A DNA stretch of 64,000 nt, from assembly GCA_021201825.1 (NCBI GenBank), contig JAJQED010000037.1:99516-163515 (forward strand), read 5' to 3'. The notes under the pieces are model-generated. The model made no database searches. It saw nothing but the letters and a program-made list of their open reading frames with translations, and was not told where the DNA came from. Below are positions 34,180-42,644 of this stretch, one piece after another. Position numbers and translations under genes: made by a program. How positions within the stretch are numbered: the stretch's first letter is position 1; every line of letters starts with the position of its first letter. Origin of the DNA: Alistipes sp. (GTDB taxonomy: Bacteria > Bacteroidota > Bacteroidia > Bacteroidales > Rikenellaceae).

Positions 34180-34806
34180 TCACCTGGGCAAGTAGAGGGC
34201 CTTTTTCGTTTCGAAGAACTCCAGCGGGAAGAACCCATACAGGTCAAACACCTCTACCCGTTTGCCCGCCGCCCGTATCTCTTCTTCCAGGTCGCCCCCT
34301 TTGAGGCATATCATCCCGTTGGGGAGGGTTCCGGCCTGGCCCGGTGCGATCTTGTCCCACACCCACCCGGTCAGGGTGGGCAGGGCCGTGACGGCCCTCG
34401 ATACGACGTAATCGTATTTGCCGGGCAGGCTCTCCGCCCTGGCATTCACCGCCTCGACGTTGCCCAGGCCGAGCGCCCCGGATACCTCCCGGACCACTTT
34501 TATCTTTTTCCCGATCGAGTCGGCAAGGGTGAACCCGGCCTGCGGGAACATTATTGCCAAAGGTATGCCAGGGAATCCCCCGCCCGTCCCCACATCGAGG
34601 ATGCGCGCCCCGTCCGCGAAAGTACAGGCTCTGGCAACCGCCAGCGAATGCAGTACGTGCCGCATGTACAGCTGGTCGGCATCCTTGCGTGAAATTACGT
34701 TAATTCGGGAATTCCAAAGGGCGTACAACTCCCCGAGCGCCTCGAACCGCTCTTTCTTGTCCCGGTCGAGGTCGGGAAAGTACCGGTATATTATTTCTGC
34801 ATCCAA
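34180..34806 (-). CDS. rsmG: 16S rRNA (guanine-527-N7)-methyltransferase
   Basis: 208 residues. SAM-binding motif ILDVGTGGGFPGIPLAI (about 70-86) preceded by the family segment LYALWNSRINVISRKD; VSRAVTALPTL lies in the catalytic half. It methylates G527 of 16S rRNA; in other bacteria loss gives low-level streptomycin resistance. It lies 19 bp after the sigma factor and 27 bp before polA, in one operon. Confidence 0.96.
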   Translation of the reverse strand: MDAEIIYRYFPDLDRDKKERFEALGELYALWNSRINVISRKDADQLYMRHVLHSLAVARACTFADGARILDVGTGGGFPGIPLAIMFPQAGFTLADSIGKKIKVVREVSGALGLGNVEAVNARAESLPGKYDYVVSRAVTALPTLTGWVWDKIAPGQAGTLPNGMICLKGGDLEEEIRAAGKRVEVFDLYGFFPLEFFETKKALYLPR

Positions 34807-34825
34807 TTCGGTGCGGCTTTACGGT

Positions 34826-35413
34826 TTAAGGCAGTATGTCGGAATTGTCGGTAATGAAACGGCACAACTGCTCCCGGGCCCTGTGTATCTGGGTCTTGAC
34901 GGTCCCCATCGGCACGGCCAACTCGGTGGCTATCTCCTCGTAGGACAGGTCCCGGAAATAGCGCAGCTCAATCAGTTTGCGGTATCGCGGGGTCATCCTC
35001 TCCAGATGCTGCTCCAGCTGGGCTTTCTGCTGGGAGCTGATTATGCTCTCCTCCGGCGTCGGGGTGGACGAGGACGGGGACACGGTAGGATGGCCGTCCG
35101 GGAAATTGTCGAGCGAGAGGTCTTCGCGCCTCTTGCGGACATAATCTATGAACGTGTTACGGGCGATCGTATATATCCACTGGCCGAACGTATAGTCCGG
35201 ATTGTAACGGTGAAGTTTGAGGTAGACCTTAATGAACACCTCCTGCAGCAGGTCGTCCGCGTCGTCCCGGTTGCCGCCCGTTCGCTGGGTGTAGAGCTGG
35301 CAAATAGAATCGCGGTAGCGGTTGAACAACTGCTCGAACGCGGCCGGGTCGCCGTCGAGGCTCATATCCACCAGCGTGCGGTCGTCCGCAATTATGTATT
35401 TCTCTATTTCCAT
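34826..35413 (-). CDS. RNA polymerase sigma-70 factor, ECF type
   Basis: 195 residues from the Met at 35413 (MEIEKYIIADDRTLV); a longer frame would start at 35455, deeper inside the upstream gene. Region 2 (AFEQLFNRYRDSICQLYTQ to FGQWIYTIARNTFIDYVRKRRED, about 18-95) and region 4 (YRKLIELRYFRDLSYEEIATELAVPMGTVKTQIHRAREQL, about 140-180) are both complete. No anti-sigma gene is adjacent, which suggests constitutive or growth-linked use. Its first codons overlap the end of the glycosyltransferase gene by 10 bp, so translation is coupled. Confidence 0.9.
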   Translation of the reverse strand: MEIEKYIIADDRTLVDMSLDGDPAAFEQLFNRYRDSICQLYTQRTGGNRDDADDLLQEVFIKVYLKLHRYNPDYTFGQWIYTIARNTFIDYVRKRREDLSLDNFPDGHPTVSPSSSTPTPEESIISSQQKAQLEQHLERMTPRYRKLIELRYFRDLSYEEIATELAVPMGTVKTQIHRAREQLCRFITDNSDILP

Positions 35414-36582
35414 ACGCCGGGAGCCGGTTTGATACGGCCCATAATGGTCAGCCATACCCGGGAAAACGGGTAATAGAGGTCAAAAAGCATCGAGGAATTG
35501 CCCAACCCCGGTTCGCCCAGAACCACGCGCCACCGCCAAAGGTAATACCGGACCAGCAGCATCCTGGCTACGAGCATCACCACGGCCGCGACTTTAAGCT
35601 CCCACGGCAAGAGGATCACCATTGCCAGTACGGCCAGGTAAAAGAACATCCTTGTCAGCGTTTCCGTGACCGCTTCTGCCTTGACCGGCGCCGGGTAATA
35701 CCGTGATGTGGCGTCATAGAACTTACGGCGTTCCCACCACCAGGTGCGGCCGCCCCAAATGACCTGCCTGACCGTGGCGTATGGACTGATCACCACAGTC
35801 GCCCGTCCATGCCTGACCAGGCGCTGGACGAACAGGTCGTCCTCGCCGAGGTTCATATTAAGATGATCGAAGCCGTTGGCATCGAAATATATCCGCTTGG
35901 AAAACCCGAGGTTCTGGATTATACCCCGGTAAGGCCTGCCGCCCCTTGCGGCCGACAGGAACCGCACGGACGTAAAGAGCTTGCTGCTGCGCATCAGAGC
36001 GGCCTGCCGCCCCTCTTTCTTCTCCATGCCGCAGTAACCGATGACGATATCCCCGCGCGAGAACCCCTTGGCCATCTGGGCGATCCATTTGCCCGAAACG
36101 GGATAGGCGTCCGAAGTAGTAAGTATGATATTCTCATACCGGGCGGCCTTGATCCCGATATTGTATGCGATCTTATTGCTGATGGGGAACCGTGGATCGT
36201 TGTCCACACGGGTAACGGTCAGGCGGGGATATTGTTCTTTGAGGACTATCAGCCTGTCCGAGAAATCCTCAGTTGTCCCGATCTCGACGATCACCAGTTC
36301 CAGTTCCTTATGATCCTGGGCGAGGATCTTTGGCAGGATGTTCTCGAGGAACCAGTAGTCGTCCCCCATTGGAACGACAACCGATATTCCGCTTCCCGTA
36401 CCGATCTTATCGCCGTCCCCGGGGCAGGCATCCCCCCCGGCGGGCCGGGCCGTAAGCCCGTAAAGGCGCAGGTGAAAGTACAACTGCACGGCCAGCAGCA
36501 CAAGGGCCGAAAGGGTGAGAACTATACCTAAAATACCGTACTGTGACAGCATCCAGTCGGCGATCCGAGATAATCTATCCAC
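35404..36582 (-). CDS. Membrane-bound glycosyltransferase family 2
   Basis: 392 residues. A membrane helix at the N-terminus (about 15-37), a GT-A catalytic domain (about 55-270) with SVVVPMGDDYWFLENILPKILAQ, an Asp at LTTSDAYPVSG that would bind the nucleotide-sugar metal, and GEDDLFVQRLVRHG, then two or three membrane helices at the C-terminus. Sugar and acceptor are unknown; the layout fits a glycan or glycolipid synthase with the active site in the cytoplasm. It heads the four-gene operon with a sigma factor, rsmG and polA. Confidence 0.85.
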   Translation of the reverse strand: MDRLSRIADWMLSQYGILGIVLTLSALVLLAVQLYFHLRLYGLTARPAGGDACPGDGDKIGTGSGISVVVPMGDDYWFLENILPKILAQDHKELELVIVEIGTTEDFSDRLIVLKEQYPRLTVTRVDNDPRFPISNKIAYNIGIKAARYENIILTTSDAYPVSGKWIAQMAKGFSRGDIVIGYCGMEKKEGRQAALMRSSKLFTSVRFLSAARGGRPYRGIIQNLGFSKRIYFDANGFDHLNMNLGEDDLFVQRLVRHGRATVVISPYATVRQVIWGGRTWWWERRKFYDATSRYYPAPVKAEAVTETLTRMFFYLAVLAMVILLPWELKVAAVVMLVARMLLVRYYLWRWRVVLGEPGLGNSSMLFDLYYPFSRVWLTIMGRIKPAPGVWK

Positions 36583-36599
36583 TCACGCGAAAATTTAAA

Positions 36600-36607
36600 C
36601 AAAGATA
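36600..36607 (-). promoter_or_regulatory. -7 box for the GT2-sigma-rsmG-polA operon
   Basis: TATCTTTG on the minus strand, exact match, about 18 bp before the start codon. Confidence 0.55.
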
Positions 36608-36802
36608 ATAAAAACCGTGGAAAAGGATAACCGTTCGCACATTCGCCCATTTGTCCCGCTCCGGATGCCGAACCCGATCGATACGGGAAGCCGTAAACAA
36701 TTCGCTGCGAAAAGCCGTGGCTCTTTTGCCGCCCCTGTTTATAGGCTTATCGTAACTACCGGGGCTATCCGGAAGATTTGATACCCCTCTGCCTGCTTCC
36801 CG

Positions 36803-38296
36803 TTATTTTATCAATTCATCGAACCGGGCCGATATATCGGACCCCGATATGAAATCATAAAGAGTCGTTTTGCGCAGGTTGAAATAGCTTATCCAGAAAT
36901 TGGCCAGCTCACCGATATAGTTCCGCTGGGCCTCGTCTTTCTCTGTCTGGGCCGTATTGAGGTCCGTCACGGTGGCCGTACCGTTAGAAAAGTTTCCGAT
37001 GGTCATCCGGTACCGCTCTTCGGCGATCTGCCTGGCCTTATGGGCGAGCAGGCATTTACCCCGCTGGGAATTGAATTCGAGCACCTGCCTGTATATTTCA
37101 TTGCGGTAATCGATCGTCGCCTGGTCGATCCGGTTAAGAACGGTTTCATGCCTGGCCCGGGCAACTTTCTCCCTGCCCCGGCCCATTCCCCAGTCCATTA
37201 TCGGGATGCGGAAAGTTACTGCCACTATCTCCTGGTCCATCAAGTTGGAATAGGCCCGCCTGAAATCATTCGCATTATTTGAGAGCCCGAATTGCGTACT
37301 GAAACCTATGGACATACCCCGGCTACCCTTTTCGATGGCTATATTGCGTTCCGATTCGAGGAGTGTGATCTGCTGGGATGTCAGGAAAGAAGAATTTTGC
37401 AGCGCCTTGTTTAATACGTAATCGGGGTCGAGATTAAGCTGAGGAATATCCTCGGACATGGCAAGGTCAATGTCGGCAACATCTTCGATCCTAAGGAAAG
37501 ATTTGAATTCGAGTTTCTTAGCGAGAAAATTATTTTCGTTGGTACTGATCGCCAGACTATCGTTGATCATCCTCAATTCCAGTTGGAGCAACTCGCTCTT
37601 ATTTACACTTCCCAGCAGGAACCTTTGGGAGGCTATGGAATACATCGTGCGGGTATTCTCATAATTGGAAACCGCGATCTCATAGTTGATCTTATACAAA
37701 AGCAGGTCGTAGAACAACCGGACCGTACGACTGGTAATGTCCTCTATCTGTTCGAGATACTCGAGCTTGGCCTTATCGAACATTACCGGCTCTATCTTCT
37801 TATCCCATTTAAAAGAGTTATAAGACCGGAACGGCTGCAGGTACGACAAAGTTATGGGCTGGGAATAATAGGAAATACTTTTATTGGGCCGCCACTGGTC
37901 GAGCCGTGTCAGGCTCGAATATAGGGAGAGTGTACCGCCCGTGGCTGCAATATTCTGGTCGATGGACAGGTATAGGGAATTGTACATATTGTAGTTGCTC
38001 CGGTACGTAATTTCCCCGGTGTTATAATCCTGCAGCGGCCGCAGGGACCGTTCGAAATTAGCCAGTGTTGCATTCAGGTTAAGCGACGGAAGCATGGAGG
38101 CATTAAAAGATCGGAACCTCCAATAATTACTAAGGAAAGTATTCCCTACGGCCTCGGATTCCAGCGAACCGATCTGGGCTACGGCGATAGCTTCCTCCAT
38201 TGTAAGAGTGATGACCTGGGCCGGAGTCGAGCAAACTCCTCCTATCATTATAAGCAGGAGGATAAAAATCCGTTTGAGAGAACACTTTATTTCCAT
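36803..38296 (-). CDS. TolC-family outer-membrane channel of a type I secretion system
   Basis: 497 residues from the Met at 38296, which begins a signal peptide (about 1-27, ending STPAQ). The body is two repeats of long helices with alternating heptads, the OEP/TolC pattern; RGKCLLAHKARQIAEERYRMTIGNFSNGTATVTDLNTAQTEKD near residue 420 is the typical second-repeat segment. It would form the exit duct for the exporter and adaptor encoded just upstream. Codon use is AT-richer than in housekeeping neighbours, as in the whole cluster. 200 bp separate it from the adaptor gene. Confidence 0.85.
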   Translation of the reverse strand: MEIKCSLKRIFILLLIMIGGVCSTPAQVITLTMEEAIAVAQIGSLESEAVGNTFLSNYWRFRSFNASMLPSLNLNATLANFERSLRPLQDYNTGEITYRSNYNMYNSLYLSIDQNIAATGGTLSLYSSLTRLDQWRPNKSISYYSQPITLSYLQPFRSYNSFKWDKKIEPVMFDKAKLEYLEQIEDITSRTVRLFYDLLLYKINYEIAVSNYENTRTMYSIASQRFLLGSVNKSELLQLELRMINDSLAISTNENNFLAKKLEFKSFLRIEDVADIDLAMSEDIPQLNLDPDYVLNKALQNSSFLTSQQITLLESERNIAIEKGSRGMSIGFSTQFGLSNNANDFRRAYSNLMDQEIVAVTFRIPIMDWGMGRGREKVARARHETVLNRIDQATIDYRNEIYRQVLEFNSQRGKCLLAHKARQIAEERYRMTIGNFSNGTATVTDLNTAQTEKDEAQRNYIGELANFWISYFNLRKTTLYDFISGSDISARFDELIK

Positions 38297-38496
38297 TAGG
38301 TCGGGATCGAATACGGCCATAGGTCGGGTGGGTTGAATTATTATAAATTGTGAGTTGATACCGGTCTCCGTCTCTTATACTCGCTGATAATAGGGTACAG
38401 TCTCATTTTGTATGACTGCATCAATCTCATGTTGCCATTCCATGGAATACCTGAAATATTGTAAAAAAAATTCCTTTATGCAAATCTTTCTTGTTT

Positions 38497-39036
38497 TTAA
38501 GGCCGGGCTCCGGCCGGTTTCGAATGGATACCCCGTGCCTTTTTATACGGAGCGGTCAATTCCCGGAACAATTTTTCCTTGCTCACGATGATCTCCGCCG
38601 TTCCTTTCATCCCGAATATTATTTCGACCCCGGCATATTTCGAATTATCCGAATTTTCCGTGATCCCGATAATAACCTCATATATCCCGGATCGATCGTT
38701 CCGGCAAACCTCCACGATTTCGCCGTGCAAAAACCCGTATTCGGTGAACGGATAACTGTTCATCCTGATATTGACGGTCTGCCCCTTTTCGATTTCCAGC
38801 ACATTGTCCGAATCTACTTCTCCACGGAATCGCACCGGTCCGCCGCTATCCTTACCGGTAATAACGTATACCTGGCAAATAACCTTACGGGGATACTCCA
38901 GGTAAAAACTTCCCGCTATAATTCCACCCAAGACGATTGCCATCACCAATAATCCCATACGGGAAATCTTTTGGGGGATCCTGCCCATCACCTGTTCGGT
39001 CCGCTCACTGGTAAATATATAAGACTGCCTATCCAC
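38497..39036 (-). CDS. Very short HlyD-like adaptor
   Basis: Only 179 residues, less than half the usual adaptor size of about 400. One membrane helix (about 28-46) follows a short cytoplasmic tail, then a beta-barrel-like part (KVICQVYVITG, VRFRGEVD, VLEIEKGQTVNIRMNSYPFTEYGFLHGEIVEV) typical of the part of HlyD after the hairpin. The alpha-helical hairpin and split lipoyl domain that normally contact TolC are absent. The gene overlaps the ABC exporter by 8 bp, so the two are translated together. The reading frame is clean, so this is a compact form rather than an obvious frameshift product. Confidence 0.7.
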   Translation of the reverse strand: MDRQSYIFTSERTEQVMGRIPQKISRMGLLVMAIVLGGIIAGSFYLEYPRKVICQVYVITGKDSGGPVRFRGEVDSDNVLEIEKGQTVNIRMNSYPFTEYGFLHGEIVEVCRNDRSGIYEVIIGITENSDNSKYAGVEIIFGMKGTAEIIVSKEKLFRELTAPYKKARGIHSKPAGARP

Positions 39037-41230
39037 CTATTTCCAATTGGTTTACAACCAGGCGGTAATAATTACCTTTCCTGGCAAGAAGTTCATTATG
39101 TGTTCCCTCTTCTACGATTTTCCCATGTTCCAATGTTACTATTTTATCGGCATTTTTCACCGTACTCAGCCGGTGGGCAACAATAACGACAGTTCTATTT
39201 TTAAAGAACTTTCGGAGGTTTTCCATTATCGTTTTTTCGTTATTGGCATCTAGCGTATTGGTCGCCTCATCGAATATGAAATAAGGAGAATCCTTATATA
39301 CCGCACGGGCAATAAGTAATCTCTGTTTCTGTCCGCTGCTCAATCCCTTTCCCTGAGGTCCGATCCTGGTTTCGTATTTCAGAGGGAGAGACTCGACAAA
39401 CCTCTCTAGATTGGCGATCCTTACGGCTGCCCTGACTTTTTGCATGTCGATATTTTCGTCCGATATGGCGATATTTCCGGCTATGGTATCGTTGAAGATA
39501 TATCCCTCTTGAAGGACTGCTCCATAACAGGCCCGCCATAGATGATTACTGTATTCACATAAACGGCGTTCACCGAGTTTTACTTCTCCCTGGGTGGGTT
39601 CGTAAAATCCCAGTATTAGTTTAAGCAAGGTGGTTTTGCCGCTTCCGCTGCTGCCGACGATAGCAGTTACCTGACCGGCTTTAATGGTGAGTGAAATACG
39701 GTCAAGAACTTTTTCCGAATGCGGGCCGTCATATTGGAAAACAACCTCATCTAGCACTATATCCCCGTTACGTGGAATATCCGTCATTTTTCTAACCCCC
39801 TTTGGCTCTTCGTCCGGCTTTAAGTGTATTTCATTGAGCCTCTCCAAACTGATCTTTGCATCCTGAGATGACTGTATAAAATTTACGAACTGCGATATCG
39901 GTCCGTTGAGCTGCCCTATGATATATTGCATTGCCATCATCATACCGAGGGTCATATATCCCGAGATAACGGCTCTGGCAGCGATATAGGATATCAGTAC
40001 GTTTTTTGTCTGGTCGATAAAGGTGGACCCCACTTGCTGGGCCTGACCCAATGCGAGCCCTTTTATCCTTATACGGTACAGTTCGACCTGCAGGTTTTCC
40101 CACTGCCACCGCTTCTTTTTTTCTGCGTTATTTATTTTGATGTCCTGCATTCCGTTGATCATTTCAACCAATTTGCTCTGGTCCCGCGAAGCGGCCTGGA
40201 AGCGCATATAATCGAGCTTCCTCCTTTTCCTCAGAAACATCACTATCCACATGACATACAAGGCGCTCCCGGCTAAGAAAATCAACAATATCAGCAGATC
40301 ATAACTACACATTACGGCACTGTAAACCGTAAAGTTTACTATAGCCATGAAAATGCCTATGAAAGAACCTGTCAAAAAATCCTGAATCCTGTGATGGTCT
40401 TTGATGCGCTGTAAAATATCACCGACATTCTTACTGTCGAAATAACCCAGGGGCAGGCGCATGAGTTTACCCAGGAAATCGGAGATCAACGCAATACTGG
40501 TCCGCGAAGTGACATGAAGCATTAGCCAGTTTCGGATAAGGGTATTGGCCATTTGTCCCATCACGAGCATAACTTGTGCGATAAGTATAGCTATGACAAA
40601 ACCGATATCGCCGTTCCCGATGCCTGCATCTACAACACCTTGTGTCAAGAATGGCATGATCAGGCTGACCATACTCCCAACCAACATCCCGGCGAAGATC
40701 TGTACAATATTACGGGTATACGGTTTGAAATATCCGGCAAGGAATTTCATGCTAATACCTGCTTTCTTATCTCCCTCCTCCTGTCGGTAAAATTCTGGGG
40801 TAGTTTCGAAGAGTAAAGCAAATCCGAACGGTTCTCCACCGTCTGGACAATCGTTGAGCCAAATCCTTTTGAGGTTTTGCCTTTCGTATCTCAATAACCC
40901 GCGTGCCGGATCGGATATATAATAGTATTCCCCGTGGCGGGTCCATTTGACCTTATATAACACCACGAAATGTTTGTTTCTAAGATGGAGAATACACGGA
41001 AGCGGCAGCCGTTCTAATTTATCCCACCCGACCCTCACGCCCATAGTTCTTAACCCCAACGATTCGCCGGCATCGTTGATGGCAAGCATGGAAACCCCGT
41101 TTTTTGCGGTTCGACAAGCGCGGCTGATCCTCTCCTGGGTAAAATACTTTCCGTATGATGCGCATATTATCCTCAGGGAAGCCGCACCGCAATCCATGGC
41201 ATCCAATTGCCTGTAAGTGGGAAAAGACAT
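39029..41230 (-). CDS. C39-peptidase ABC exporter (PCAT, bacteriocin-type)
   Basis: 733 residues from ATG 41230; a TTG just before is not needed. N-terminal C39 protease with Gln8, Cys14 in MDCGAASL, His87 in NKHFVVLY and Asp107 in ISDPARG, all catalytic positions intact. Then six membrane helices (about 165-440) and an ABC ATPase with Walker A GSSGSGKTT, signature LSSGQKQRLLIARA, Walker B YFIFDEATNTLD and the H-loop VAHRL. PCATs cut a double-Gly leader from a peptide and export the rest. With the adaptor and TolC genes it makes a type I secretion system. No precursor with a leader was found nearby. Confidence 0.92.
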   Translation of the reverse strand: MSFPTYRQLDAMDCGAASLRIICASYGKYFTQERISRACRTAKNGVSMLAINDAGESLGLRTMGVRVGWDKLERLPLPCILHLRNKHFVVLYKVKWTRHGEYYYISDPARGLLRYERQNLKRIWLNDCPDGGEPFGFALLFETTPEFYRQEEGDKKAGISMKFLAGYFKPYTRNIVQIFAGMLVGSMVSLIMPFLTQGVVDAGIGNGDIGFVIAILIAQVMLVMGQMANTLIRNWLMLHVTSRTSIALISDFLGKLMRLPLGYFDSKNVGDILQRIKDHHRIQDFLTGSFIGIFMAIVNFTVYSAVMCSYDLLILLIFLAGSALYVMWIVMFLRKRRKLDYMRFQAASRDQSKLVEMINGMQDIKINNAEKKKRWQWENLQVELYRIRIKGLALGQAQQVGSTFIDQTKNVLISYIAARAVISGYMTLGMMMAMQYIIGQLNGPISQFVNFIQSSQDAKISLERLNEIHLKPDEEPKGVRKMTDIPRNGDIVLDEVVFQYDGPHSEKVLDRISLTIKAGQVTAIVGSSGSGKTTLLKLILGFYEPTQGEVKLGERRLCEYSNHLWRACYGAVLQEGYIFNDTIAGNIAISDENIDMQKVRAAVRIANLERFVESLPLKYETRIGPQGKGLSSGQKQRLLIARAVYKDSPYFIFDEATNTLDANNEKTIMENLRKFFKNRTVVIVAHRLSTVKNADKIVTLEHGKIVEEGTHNELLARKGNYYRLVVNQLEIGG

Positions 41231-41536
41231 CAATTGTCGGGTAGATGATTATTATACGGCCTGTGTTATGCCCGCGGGGCGATTTACACCATTATCCTCA
41301 AGCAGGTTCACTCGAAAATAAGCGGCTGCACTGTAAGGCAATGAAATTTAAGTATGGGTTTTAGTCGGTAATATATCTAAAAATAATTAATCCGGCAATT
41401 TTATTCAGCATCCCGGGAAAGGTTCCGGCCGGTCTGCTTCCCCCGTGTTCCCGGGGCGGGGAGAGTTTTTCCACCGGATTTATTTCCACGGTCGGCGGGA
41501 ATTGGTAATTTTGCGACGGCACTAAAAATTCCCCCA
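41231..41536. other. 306-bp gap between the exporter and DUF3667 genes
   Basis: It holds the regulatory region of the exporter (minus) and of DUF3667 (plus). Two tiny frames are seen: minus strand, ending at 41252, with the end NLLEDNGVNRPAGITQAV; and plus strand, 39 codons from 41245. Neither has a double-Gly leader. A -7 box for the exporter was not found; TATTTTCG (one mismatch) occurs on the minus strand. Confidence 0.4.
41516..41523 (+). promoter_or_regulatory. -7 box for the DUF3667 gene
   Basis: TAATTTTG, exact match, with TTTC 19 bp upstream. It ends 13 bp before ATG 41537, so the leader would be about 8 nt, or the true start is the Met at 41570. Confidence 0.6.
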
Positions 41537-42493
41537 ATGGCTTCCCGAAAAAAAACCAAGGATCAGGATATGTCCGGCCAGGCGGCAAACCGGGCCGGAA
41601 AGTCGTCCGGCAGGCAGGTTAAAACCAGCCTCTGGGAGCGCAAGAACGGCTCGACCGAGGGGATTTGCAGGAATTGCGGTATGGAGGTCACCGGCAAATA
41701 CTGCCCGGAGTGCGGCCAGAAAACCACCACCCGGCGTCTCACCCTCTCCGCCAGTGTGGCCAACTTCATCAATGCCGTCTTCCATATCGAACGGGGGTTG
41801 TTCAAGACCTCGCTACAACTATTCTACCGGCCCGGTTATATGTCCCGGGACTATATCGAGGGGCAACGGATGGCCTATGCCAACCCGTTCTCGCTCATGG
41901 TACTTCTCGCGGGTTTATACGGGATCCTCTACCTTGTGATGATCTGGACCCAATCCGGGTACACTTCTTCACTGGAAGCATATCAATTGGAGGAGCAACT
42001 TTTCACAAACACCGAACGGGAACTCACGTTCTTCGAGCAGACCCTGTTCGCAGTGGTCCGCTGGCTGGTGGATTCGGCCGTCATACTTTCGCTGTTCATG
42101 CTGCCGATCTATACGGCGTTTATTAAGCTTTGCTTCTGGCGGTCTAACCGGCGGCGGTATAACTACACGGAGCTGCTGTTCGTCAGCGGATATATAGCGG
42201 CCCAGCGGTTTATCATAGACCTGGTTTATTTGCCATACCGCTGGATATTCTGGAATAAGGACGATCTTACGTCCCACTGGCTGGTCAGTTGGAGCCTTTA
42301 CTTTGTATTTACCGTGATCACTCTCAAACAGCTTTTCGGTACGCGGTGGATCGGGACCGTTTGGCGCACCGTCTGGATGTTGATTTTTTCTTTCTTTGCG
42401 GCGCTTTTGGTTATAATAGGGTTGATCATCGCCGTTTACTGGATATTCGAGGGAGGCAATATATTCACGGCCGATATAGGGATAACGGAATGA
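41537..42493 (+). CDS. DUF3667 membrane protein with zinc ribbon
   Basis: 318 residues. Basic N-terminal tail, then a CxxC...CxxC zinc ribbon (Cys44, Cys47, Cys56, Cys59 in CRNCG and CPECG), the conserved YRPGYMSRDYIEGQR segment, and four or five membrane helices (about 115-305). The start at 41537 gives the longest frame; the Met at 41570 is possible because the promoter is so close. DUF3667 proteins are inner-membrane proteins of unknown function, frequent in Bacteroidota. The stop overlaps the start of a small membrane-protein gene (ATGA). Confidence 0.85.
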   Translation: MASRKKTKDQDMSGQAANRAGKSSGRQVKTSLWERKNGSTEGICRNCGMEVTGKYCPECGQKTTTRRLTLSASVANFINAVFHIERGLFKTSLQLFYRPGYMSRDYIEGQRMAYANPFSLMVLLAGLYGILYLVMIWTQSGYTSSLEAYQLEEQLFTNTERELTFFEQTLFAVVRWLVDSAVILSLFMLPIYTAFIKLCFWRSNRRRYNYTELLFVSGYIAAQRFIIDLVYLPYRWIFWNKDDLTSHWLVSWSLYFVFTVITLKQLFGTRWIGTVWRTVWMLIFSFFAALLVIIGLIIAVYWIFEGGNIFTADIGITE

Positions 42494-42633
42494 CGAAACG
42501 AAAACAGGAAAGCATGGACAACGACACACGGATACTGCCGCCCCGCCGCAAATTATCGCGCGGCCGTAAAGCTGAACTGGCGGCCATCGTACTGGCCTTT
42601 GTCGGGATCGTACTTTACCTCTGGCTCAGGTAA
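42490..42633 (+). CDS. Small single-span membrane protein coupled to DUF3667
   Basis: 47 residues. Its ATG overlaps the TGA stop of the DUF3667 gene in ATGA, a sign of coupled translation. Very basic N-terminal half (MTKRKQE, PPRRKLSRGRK) and one membrane helix at the C-terminus (LAAIVLAFVGIVLYLWL). Its tail converges on mutS with 11 bp between stops. It may be a subunit or modulator of the DUF3667 protein. Confidence 0.6.
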   Translation: MTKRKQESMDNDTRILPPRRKLSRGRKAELAAIVLAFVGIVLYLWLR

Positions 42634-42644
42634 CGCCCTCCGGG

